Positions 58,001-64,000 of a stretch of 64,000 bases of DNA are shown one piece after another. A program made the translations under genes and the position numbers. Each line of letters opens with the position of its first letter. Position 1 is the first letter of the stretch. Under the pieces are notes generated by a model that saw only the letters and a program-made list of their open reading frames with translations, made no database searches and was not told where the DNA came from. Source of the DNA: Sphingomonas oryzagri (GTDB lineage: Bacteria; Pseudomonadota; Alphaproteobacteria; Sphingomonadales; Sphingomonadaceae); assembly GCF_029906645.1 (NCBI RefSeq), contig NZ_JARYGZ010000001.1, positions 1,545,208 to 1,609,207 of the forward strand, given 5' to 3'.

Positions 58001-58411
58001 TCAGGCGCGGTTCAGCTGCCGGACGGCCCCGCGCGGGCGGGCCTGCGAAAGCGCCAGCGCGATCAGCGCGACGCCCGCGAAGAAGATGTAGAGACCGAAC
58101 CGCTCGCCCATCGCCGCCAGCGTCGCGATCCCGCCCAGCACCGCCGCGCCGACATAGCCGCGCGGCACCACCAGTGGCAGACGGATCGTGTCGATCGTGC
58201 GCATCGCGCCGAGGCTGCCGGCCGGCTGGCGCAACCGCTTCGCGATCGCCGCGACGAAGGCCAGCGCGCACGGCACCAGCGCGATCGCGGTCGCCAGCGC
58301 CGCCCAGCGCAACGAGATCGGCCGCCCGTCCTGCTGCCAGTCGAGCCACGCGCCGACGCCATCGACCGCGACGGCCACCAAAGCGGCGATGCGGGCAACG
58401 CGCTGGATCAT
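58001..58411 (-). CDS. Small polytopic membrane protein, uncharacterised
   Basis: The 136-residue product starts at ATG 58411, which overlaps the thiE stop as ATGA. Four likely spans (about 7-23, 32-55, 80-97 and 103-122) are separated by short charged loops; the tail is basic ([11 protein letters not shown]). No domain is recognised. Coupling to thiE might hint at a thiamine-related role, but nothing in the sequence shows it. Confidence 0.65.
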   Translation of the reverse strand: MIQRVARIAALVAVAVDGVGAWLDWQQDGRPISLRWAALATAIALVPCALAFVAAIAKRLRQPAGSLGAMRTIDTIRLPLVVPRGYVGAAVLGGIATLAAMGERFGLYIFFAGVALIALALSQARPRGAVRQLNRA

Positions 58412-59097
58412 CCCCGTATCGCTTTCTCGAACGCGGCGATGGCCGCCGCCGGGCCGCCCTCGGCGTTCCAGACAGCGCCCGATACGGCGAGAAAATCCGC
58501 CCCGGCCTTCACCAGCGGCGCGGCATTGTCCGGCGTGATCCCGCCGATCGCGACGCAGGGCAGCTCGAACAGGGTCGTCCACCAGCTCAGGATCGAGGGA
58601 TCCGGATGATGCTCCACCTGCTTCGTAGTGGTCGGGTAGAAGGCCCCGAAGGCGACATAGTCGGCCCCCGCCTCGCCCGCTTCCATCGCGAGATGGCGGC
58701 TGTCGTGGCAGGTCACGCCGATCTGCACCGACGGACCGAGGATCTGCCGCGCCTCACGCGCATCGCCATCCTCCTGCCCGAGATGCACGCCGTCCGCACC
58801 CAGCCGCTTGGCGAGACCGATCGAATCGTTGACGATGAAGGCCACGTCACGATCCGCACAGAGCTTCTGGATCGGCTCGGCAAGCTTCGCGATCGCGTGA
58901 TCGTCGATCCCCTTCAGCCGCAGCTGAAACGCCGCGACCGGCCCGCCATCCAGCGCCGCCGCCAGCGTATCGACGAAGGCAGGCGTGATCGCCGGCGGCG
59001 AGATCAGGTACAGCTGGCAGTCCGGCCGCCGATCCTCGCTGTCGAAGCGATCGGCAAAGCCGGGGTCCAGCTTCAGTTCAGATTCCTCGATCTCCAT
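58408..59097 (-). CDS. thiE: Thiamine phosphate synthase
   Basis: The 229-residue TIM-barrel enzyme joins HMP pyrophosphate and thiazole phosphate. Typical segments are [28 protein letters not shown] and [11 protein letters not shown]. The first 25 residues (acidic, E-I-E-E-S-E-L) are an N-terminal extension; a later start is possible but no better site is seen. No THI-box riboswitch is visible upstream, because the 5' end overlaps the preceding gene. Confidence 0.9.
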   Translation of the reverse strand: MEIEESELKLDPGFADRFDSEDRRPDCQLYLISPPAITPAFVDTLAAALDGGPVAAFQLRLKGIDDHAIAKLAEPIQKLCADRDVAFIVNDSIGLAKRLGADGVHLGQEDGDAREARQILGPSVQIGVTCHDSRHLAMEAGEAGADYVAFGAFYPTTTKQVEHHPDPSILSWWTTLFELPCVAIGGITPDNAAPLVKAGADFLAVSGAVWNAEGGPAAAIAAFEKAIRG

Positions 59098-59536
59098 GGC
59101 GGGGCTCTAGTGCGGCGATGGCGGCGTGGAAAGCCGCTGGATCGTCGAGTCGATGCGCAATCGTCGATATGATGCGCCGACGCCTCACTTTGCGCGGCTC
59201 GGCGAGGTCGAAGACGACGTTCGGCCAGGCGATCAACGCCAGATTCAGCGTGGATTTTCGTTTGATCGCGGCCGAATCCCAACTCGTCCGGAAGGCGGCG
59301 ATGTCGTCGATGTCGAGCGTGATCGCCATCCGATTGCCGGTCCGCATCCTCAGCGTCCGCCCGTCGAGCGTGATCGGCATCGCCCTGAACGAGCGCAGCA
59401 GGGCGACGAGCCACACGATCAGCGACAGGTCGAGCAGCGCCAGCACCGCCGCGACCTTCCAGCCCCAGATCGCCATCGCGACGATGTGCAGCACGATCGC
59501 CTCGCACACCGCGAGGCCGAGCAGCACGCCCAGCAT
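59078..59536 (-). CDS. Membrane protein with C-terminal PH-like segment, uncharacterised
   Basis: ATG 59536 (M-L-G-V-L-L-G-L-A) gives 152 residues; upstream in-frame starts lie inside the large inverted repeat and give non-protein-like sequence. Two spans (about 3-25 and 28-50) are followed by a soluble domain of alternating strands ([22 protein letters not shown]) of the kind seen in bacterial PH-like membrane proteins. The last 20 bases overlap thiE. Function unknown. Confidence 0.6.
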   Translation of the reverse strand: MLGVLLGLAVCEAIVLHIVAMAIWGWKVAAVLALLDLSLIVWLVALLRSFRAMPITLDGRTLRMRTGNRMAITLDIDDIAAFRTSWDSAAIKRKSTLNLALIAWPNVVFDLAEPRKVRRRRIISTIAHRLDDPAAFHAAIAALEPRHGDRGI

Positions 59537-59571
59537 CGGCGACAGGCCGCGATGGTAATGGAAGGTCTGAA

Positions 59572-59706
59572 CAATCCTCCCCCGCAAGGGGGCAGTGGCG
59601 CCGAAGGCGTCGGAGGGGGAGGACGGCGGTGTCGCCGCAAACGCCCCACCGTCCGCCCCCTCCGTCACGCTGACGCGTGCCACTGCCCCCTTGCGGGGGA
59701 GGATTG
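59572..59706. repeat. 135-bp element with perfect 28-bp inverted repeats
   Basis: Bases 59572-59599 and 59679-59706 are exact reverse complements (28 of 28), starting CAATCCTCCCCCGC. Inside them a second nested pair (GGAGGGGGAGGACGG at 59612-59626 and CCGTCCGCCCCCTCC at 59649-59663) pairs with one mismatch, leaving a short loop. The whole element can fold into a cruciform. It lies 19 bases after the fba stop and just before the start of the membrane-protein gene. Confidence 0.92.
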
Positions 59707-59725
59707 GAGGAGGCTCTGCATCACC

Positions 59726-60622
59726 TCAGGCCTTGACCACCGAGGCGGTGTAGATCTGGTCGATCGCCTTGCCCAGCACCGCGTCGAATTCCTCGTCGCT
59801 CTGGCCGTGGCGGAGATCCTCTAGCAGCGCGCGGGAGAAGCTGGCGATCATGCCGTGATTGTGGCTGAGCCGCTCGCACGCCTCGTCGCACGAAAAGCCG
59901 CCCGACAATGCGACGACGCGGACCACGCGGTGATGGCCGACCAGCGGCGCGTAGAGATCGGCCCTGGCCGGGATCGAGAGCTTGAGCATGACCTGCTTGT
60001 CGCCGGTCATCGCATCGAGCGCCTTGGTCAGCTCATCCAGCAGGATGTCCTCGATCGCCTCGCGATCGGGCGCCTTGATCGAGACTTCCGGCTCGATGAT
60101 CGGGATCAGGCCGTGGCCGATGATCTGTTCGGCCACCTCGAACTGCTGCTTCACCACCGCCGCGATGCCCTCGCGGTTGGCGGACTTGATTACCGAGCGC
60201 ATCTTGGTGCCGAACACGCCGAGCTTCACCGCGCGAGCGAGCAGATCGTCGAGGCCGGGCATCGGCTTCATCAGCTGGACGCCGTTCGCCTCGCCCTCCA
60301 GACCCTTGTCCATCTTGAGGAAGGGCACGACGCCGCGCTTCCACAAGGCGGTCGGCACGGGCAGACCGTCCGCCTGCCCGTCCATCGTCTTCTCGAACAG
60401 GATGGCGCCCAGCACCTTCTTGCCGTTGAAGCTCGGCGCGGTGATGATCCGCACGCGCATCTCGTGGATCAGCTCGAACATCTTGGCGTCATCGCCGTCG
60501 AACTGATCATCCGGCACGCCATAGGCCTTGAGCGCGCCCGGCGTGGAACCGCCGCTCTGGTCCAAAGCCGCGATGAAACCCGCGCCGCTCGTCATCTGCG
60601 CCATCATGATCGGATCGGTCAT
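59726..60622 (-). CDS. fba: Fructose-bisphosphate aldolase class I
   Basis: The 298-residue product starts at ATG 60622 (M-T-D-P-I-M-M-A-Q-M). It resembles the short bacterial class I aldolases, with A-L-D-Q-S-G-G-S-T-P near the start (F-I-A-A-L-D-Q), L-F-E-K-T-M-D-G and I-P-I-I-E-P-E-V, and Schiff-base lysine in V-M-L-K-L-S-I-P. No zinc motif of class II is present. It cleaves fructose 1,6-bisphosphate in glycolysis or forms it in gluconeogenesis. An 85-base gap separates it from pgk. Confidence 0.92.
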   Translation of the reverse strand: MTDPIMMAQMTSGAGFIAALDQSGGSTPGALKAYGVPDDQFDGDDAKMFELIHEMRVRIITAPSFNGKKVLGAILFEKTMDGQADGLPVPTALWKRGVVPFLKMDKGLEGEANGVQLMKPMPGLDDLLARAVKLGVFGTKMRSVIKSANREGIAAVVKQQFEVAEQIIGHGLIPIIEPEVSIKAPDREAIEDILLDELTKALDAMTGDKQVMLKLSIPARADLYAPLVGHHRVVRVVALSGGFSCDEACERLSHNHGMIASFSRALLEDLRHGQSDEEFDAVLGKAIDQIYTASVVKA

Positions 60623-60707
60623 CTTCGCCTCGCTGTCTCGGGATTTGTGCGCTGCGATATAGGGTTGCCCGATCACGGCAAGGCTGACAACGCCGTCACG
60701 TGATCCC

Positions 60708-61895
60708 TTAGCGAGACAGCGCCGCGACGCCCGGAAGCTCCTTGCCTTCCATCCATTCGAGGAAGGCGCCGCCGGCGGTCGAGACGAAGGTGAAGTCGTC
60801 GCCCACGCCCGCCTGGTTGAGCGCCGCGACGGTGTCGCCACCGCCCGCCACCGAGACGAGGCTGCCATCCTGAGTCAGCGCCGCCGCCGTGCGCGCGAGG
60901 CTGACGGTGGCGGTGTCGAACGGCGGCGTCTCGAAGGCACCGAGCGGGCCGTTCCACACCAAAGTGCGGCAGGTCTTGAGCGCATCGGCCAGCGCTTCGA
61001 CGGCGGCCGGGCCGACATCGAGGATCATCTCGTCGGCGGCGACCTCGTGCACGTTGACGGTGCGCGTCGGCGGGTTGGCACGGAATTCCTTCGCCACCAC
61101 CACGTCGTAGGGCAGATGGACGGTGCAATTGGCCTTGTCGGCCGCATCCATGATCTCGTTGGCGGTGCCGGTGAGATCATGCTCGCACAGCGACTTGCCC
61201 ACATCCACACCGCGCGCGGCGAGGAAGGTATTGGCCATGCCGCCGCCGATGATCAGATGATCGACCTTGGTGACGAGATGCTTCAGCACGTCGAGCTTGG
61301 TCGAGACCTTGGCGCCGCCGACCACCGCCGCGACGGGATGCTCGGGATTGCCCAGCGCCTTCTCCAGCGCCTTCAACTCGGCTTCCATCGAGCGCCCGGC
61401 ATAGGCCGGCAGCTTGTGGGCGAGGCCCTCGGTCGAGGCGTGGGCGCGGTGCGCGGCGGAGAAGGCGTCGTTGACGTAGAGATCGCCGAGGCTGGCGAAG
61501 CGATCGACCACGGCCGGATCGTTCTTCTCCTCGCCGCCGAAGAAGCGGGTGTTCTCCAGCACCGCGATGTCGCCGGGCTGAAGCGCGGCGACCGCTTCCT
61601 TGTCACCTTCCCAATCGACATACTTCACATCGCGGCCCAGCACGTCGGCGAGCGACTGGACCACCTTCCTGAGCGAAAACTCTTCGGACGGCTGGCCCTT
61701 CGGCCGACCGAAATGAGCGAGGACCAGCACGATCGCGCCCTTGTCGGACAGCTCGGCGACGGTCGGCGCGGCGGCACGAAGGCGGGTGTCGTCAGTGACC
61801 CTATTCCCATCCATCGGCACGTTCAGATCCTCGCGCACCAGCACGCGCTTGCCGGTCACATCCCCGATATAGTCGAGCGTCTTGAAAACCGTCAT
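60708..61895 (-). CDS. pgk: Phosphoglycerate kinase
   Basis: The 395-residue enzyme transfers phosphate from 1,3-bisphosphoglycerate to ADP. Start at ATG 61895 (M-T-V-F-K-T-L-D). The N-terminal [19 protein letters not shown] and the C-terminal W-N-G-P-L-G-A-F-E and G-G-G-D-T-V-A-A motifs are all present. Its ATG overlaps the MOSC gene stop as ATGA. Confidence 0.96.
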   Translation of the reverse strand: MTVFKTLDYIGDVTGKRVLVREDLNVPMDGNRVTDDTRLRAAAPTVAELSDKGAIVLVLAHFGRPKGQPSEEFSLRKVVQSLADVLGRDVKYVDWEGDKEAVAALQPGDIAVLENTRFFGGEEKNDPAVVDRFASLGDLYVNDAFSAAHRAHASTEGLAHKLPAYAGRSMEAELKALEKALGNPEHPVAAVVGGAKVSTKLDVLKHLVTKVDHLIIGGGMANTFLAARGVDVGKSLCEHDLTGTANEIMDAADKANCTVHLPYDVVVAKEFRANPPTRTVNVHEVAADEMILDVGPAAVEALADALKTCRTLVWNGPLGAFETPPFDTATVSLARTAAALTQDGSLVSVAGGGDTVAALNQAGVGDDFTFVSTAGGAFLEWMEGKELPGVAALSR

Positions 61896-62371
61896 ACCGC
61901 CTCCCGAAATTCCTGTGTCTCGATCGAGACGGGATCGCCGATCGCGATGTCGCCCGCCTCGACCACCTTCATCGTCCGGCCACCGCGCCAGCCCGGCGTC
62001 AGCGCCGCTTCCAGACCGACCGCGACGGATTCCATGCGCACGCACGGATCGCACTCGCCGGTGATCGCGAACAGCGCATCGCCGACGCGCAGCAGCGCGC
62101 CCGCTTCACGCGGCAGATCCAGCCCGTCGATCAGCAAATTGACCCGCCGGTCGGACCATGCGGCCGCCGGATGACCGAGTTCGGCCATCGCCGCGTCCCA
62201 GTCCGCCTTCATCATCGCGGTGACCTGCCGCCTGCCCCTGCCACCCGGCTTGAGCAGGCCGCGATGATCACCCTCGACCCCGCTGTCGAGGCCGACGAAG
62301 GCGCGGTCGATCGTCTCGACCGCGCCTTTCGGGCGGCTCTTCCTCGCAATGCCGAGGAGCCGCCCCGTCAC
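61892..62371 (-). CDS. MOSC-domain protein
   Basis: The 159-residue frame starts at GTG 62371 (M-T-G-R-L-L-G-I-A), 2 bases after the gapA stop. MOSC features are [30 protein letters not shown] and the conserved cysteine region [14 protein letters not shown] domains bind the sulfur of molybdenum cofactor or related persulfides (sulfurase and YiiM-like groups). Its place inside gap-pgk, with an ATGA overlap to pgk, is unusual; a link to the moaC/moeA genes elsewhere in the window is only conjecture. Confidence 0.85.
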   Translation of the reverse strand: MTGRLLGIARKSRPKGAVETIDRAFVGLDSGVEGDHRGLLKPGGRGRRQVTAMMKADWDAAMAELGHPAAAWSDRRVNLLIDGLDLPREAGALLRVGDALFAITGECDPCVRMESVAVGLEAALTPGWRGGRTMKVVEAGDIAIGDPVSIETQEFREAV

Positions 62372-62373
62372 GA

Positions 62374-63381
62374 TCAGAGCGTCTTCGCGATCGCGCCGGC
62401 CGTATCGACCATGCGGTTCGAGAAGCCCCATTCGTTGTCGTACCAGCTCAGCACGCGGACCAGCTTGCCTTCCAGCACGGCGGTCTCGAGGCTGTCGACG
62501 GTCGACGAGGCGGCCGCGCCGTTGAGGTCGATCGAAACCAGCGGCTCGTCGGTATAATCCAGCACGCCCTTGAGCGGGCCGTCGGCGGCCGCCTTCAGGA
62601 TCGCGTTGACCTCCTCCTTCGTCGTGTCGCGCTTCGGCGTGAAGGTCAGGTCGATCATCGAGACGTTCGGCGTCGGCACGCGCACCGCCGAACCGTCCAG
62701 CTTGCCCTTCAGCTCGGGCAACACCTCGCCCACCGCGCGGGCGGCGCCGGTGGTGGTCGGGATCATCGACATCCCGGCGGCACGCGCACGGCGCGGATCG
62801 GAATGGACCTGGTCGAGGATCTTCTGGTCGTTGGTGTAGGCGTGGACGGTGGTCATCAGGCCGCGCTCGATGCCGATCGCATCGTTCAGCACCTTGGCGA
62901 CCGGCGCCAGGCAGTTGGTGGTGCACGAGGCGTTCGACAGGATCGTCATGTCACCGGTGATCTTGTCGTGGTTCACGCCGAACACGACCGTCAGGTCCAC
63001 GCCCTTGGCAGGCGCCGAGATCAGCACCTTCTTGGCGCCGGCGGCGATGTGCTTCTGCGCGCTTTCGCGATCGGTGAAGAAGCCGGTGCACTCGAGCGCG
63101 ATGTCGACGCCGTTGGCGGCGTGCGGCAGGTTCGCCGGGTCGCGCTCGGCCGAGACGTGGATGCGCTTGCCGTCGATGATCAGGTCGTTGCCGTCGACCT
63201 CGACGGTGCCCTTCCAGGTGCCGTGGACCGAATCGCGCTTGAACAGGCGGGCATTGTCGGCGGGCTTGCCGAGATCGTTGATCGAAACGAGTTCCAGCCC
63301 GCAGTCCGGACGCTCGAGGATCGCGCGCGCAACCAACCGGCCGATGCGGCCGAAGCCGTTGATCGCAACTTTCACCGCCAT
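62374..63381 (-). CDS. gapA: Glyceraldehyde-3-phosphate dehydrogenase, type I
   Basis: The 335-residue NAD(P)-dependent enzyme starts at ATG 63381 ([16 protein letters not shown]). The catalytic cysteine is in [12 protein letters not shown] (about 150), followed by T-V-H-A-Y-T-N-D-Q and the C-terminal [12 protein letters not shown]. It leads the gapA-MOSC-pgk unit. A transketolase gene, often directly upstream in relatives, is absent here. Confidence 0.97.
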   Translation of the reverse strand: MAVKVAINGFGRIGRLVARAILERPDCGLELVSINDLGKPADNARLFKRDSVHGTWKGTVEVDGNDLIIDGKRIHVSAERDPANLPHAANGVDIALECTGFFTDRESAQKHIAAGAKKVLISAPAKGVDLTVVFGVNHDKITGDMTILSNASCTTNCLAPVAKVLNDAIGIERGLMTTVHAYTNDQKILDQVHSDPRRARAAGMSMIPTTTGAARAVGEVLPELKGKLDGSAVRVPTPNVSMIDLTFTPKRDTTKEEVNAILKAAADGPLKGVLDYTDEPLVSIDLNGAAASSTVDSLETAVLEGKLVRVLSWYDNEWGFSNRMVDTAGAIAKTL

Positions 63382-63569
63382 TCTAGTCTCTCCCTCGGGC
63401 AGTCGGTGGAGAACGCGCCGGATACGCAGGATCGGATGGCCGGCGGCCTCCCAGGAACAGGTGGGCGGCACGAGTCCGCCCGGTCGCGGCCCATCTGGCG
63501 TGCGGCCGGGCGAACGTCAACCGCGCCGGGTTGCCGTTGCTTCGTTGCGGTGCCGTGCTATGCCGAGGC

Positions 63570-63788
63570 ATGAGCATGGAAAGCGAGCATTTCCAAAGGG
63601 CCTTGGGCCGTCTTGAAGCCGCCGTCGAACGTCTGGAGCGGGTGGCGCGGCCGTCGTCCGTCGCCGGCGCCGCTCCTGCCGGAGACGACGGGCGCCTCGC
63701 CGCGCTGGAAGCGCGCCACGCCAAGCTGCGCGACGGCGCGGCACAGGCGCTGGCCCGGCTGGACCGGCTGATCGAGGGAAAGAGCTGA
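63570..63788 (+). CDS. Small coiled-coil protein next to zapA, hypothetical
   Basis: Starting at ATG 63570 (or 63576), the 72-residue product has two helical charged stretches (R-A-L-G-R-L-E-A-A-V-E-R-L and A-L-E-A-R-H-A-K-L-R-D) with an Ala/Pro/Ser linker between, predicting a short coiled coil. A gene of this type often precedes zapA in sphingomonads, so a cell-division link is plausible but unproven. Its stop overlaps the zapA start (TGATG), giving translational coupling. Confidence 0.7.
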   Translation: MSMESEHFQRALGRLEAAVERLERVARPSSVAGAAPAGDDGRLAALEARHAKLRDGAAQALARLDRLIEGKS

Positions 63789-64000
63789 TGGCGCAGGTGA
63801 ATGTCGAGATCGGCGGCCGATCCTATGAACTCTCCTGCCGCGACGGCGAGGAGGAACGGCTGCGGCTGCTCGGCCGGCTGGTCGATGCCAAGGCGGCCGA
63901 CGTCACCCGTGCGATCGGCAAGGCGAGCGAAGCGCGCGAGCTGCTGCTGACCGCCCTGCTGCTCGCCGACGAGCTGGACGAGGCGCGCGGCGCCGCCGCC
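63788..64000 (+). CDS. zapA: Cell division protein ZapA (5' part, cut by window end)
   Basis: Seventy-one codons are visible from ATG 63788. The start M-A-Q-V-N-V-E-I-G-G-R-S-Y-E-L and the segment E-E-E-R-L-R-L-L-G-R-L-V-D-A-K are typical of ZapA, a small protein that binds and bundles FtsZ at the division ring. The coiled-coil C-terminus runs out of the window. In many bacteria a 6S RNA gene follows zapA; that would lie just beyond the edge. Confidence 0.92.
   Translation, partial: MAQVNVEIGGRSYELSCRDGEEERLRLLGRLVDAKAADVTRAIGKASEARELLLTALLLADELDEARGAAA

Noticed and set aside
58408-59150. TPP riboswitch before thiE
   Set aside because: The upstream bases are coding sequence of the overlapping gene and contain no THI-box (CUGAGA) motif in the right context.

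Overview
The window is a stretch of GC-rich, gene-dense chromosome from an alphaproteobacterium. It is most likely a member of the Sphingomonadales (Sphingomonas or a close relative). The support is: gene order (nuoA-N followed by birA, coaX, rnj and a DUF1467 gene; ppiD-trp-moaC-moeA-lexA; gap-pgk-fba near thiE, efp and an inositol-phosphatase gene), a short alphaproteobacterial ProS, an alphaproteobacterial GTTC-N7-GTTC SOS box before lexA, and a dispersed CGTCATTGCGAG repeat. No tRNA, rRNA, CRISPR array, insertion sequence, phage gene or secondary-metabolite cluster was recognised. It reads as a core-genome segment.

Layout. 1-5.0 kb: the 3' end of a Lys-rich protein, two small uncharacterised genes, an L,D-transpeptidase, and the leftward set proS-lolC/E-lolD. 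5.0-5.4 kb: a non-coding stretch with two terminator-like hairpins. 5.4-10 kb: two small hypothetical genes, then leftward pyrG, secG, a small secreted protein and tpiA. 10.1-20 kb: a rightward run of ppiD, trpE, a soluble chemotaxis receptor, trpG-trpD-trpC, moaC, moeA and lexA. 20-23.2 kb: leftward GNAT acetyltransferase, lipoprotein and comEC. 23.3-27.5 kb: rightward gltX, gltA, a VOC protein and a beta-barrel protein. 27.5-34 kb: a poorly characterised block holding an atypical histidine kinase with a DUF2336 partner, a small lipoprotein, a nucleotidyltransferase-like/membrane fusion and a 752-residue coiled-coil membrane protein. 34-52.4 kb: DUF1467 gene, rnj, coaX, birA and the complete 14-subunit complex I operon, all leftward. 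Two small extra ORFs are embedded in that operon. 52.6-57.9 kb: a GT-C glycosyltransferase, inositol monophosphatase, efp, a GFA-family protein, an M23 peptidase and a second L,D-transpeptidase. 58-63.4 kb: a membrane protein, thiE, another membrane protein, a large inverted repeat, and fba, pgk, a MOSC protein and gapA. The right edge holds a small coiled-coil protein and the 5' part of zapA.

The genes work in central processes: NADH oxidation (nuo), citrate synthesis (gltA), lower glycolysis/gluconeogenesis (tpiA, gapA, pgk, fba), tryptophan and molybdenum-cofactor synthesis, CTP, CoA and thiamine synthesis, protein synthesis (proS, gltX, efp), envelope maintenance (lolC/D, secG, ppiD, two L,D-transpeptidases, M23) and the SOS regulator. 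Many neighbours are joined by ATGA, GTGA or TGATG overlaps, so translational coupling is pervasive.

The features most worth following up are: (i) three copies of a palindromic repeat, all at convergent gene ends; (ii) two small proteins embedded in the nuo operon; (iii) a kinase/DUF2336 pair lacking the canonical phospho-acceptor histidine; (iv) an unannotated nucleotidyltransferase-membrane fusion divergent from a giant coiled-coil protein; (v) a chemotaxis receptor inside the trp cluster behind a CtrA-like site; and (vi) a possible small RNA upstream of proS. No clearly new multi-gene system could be demonstrated.
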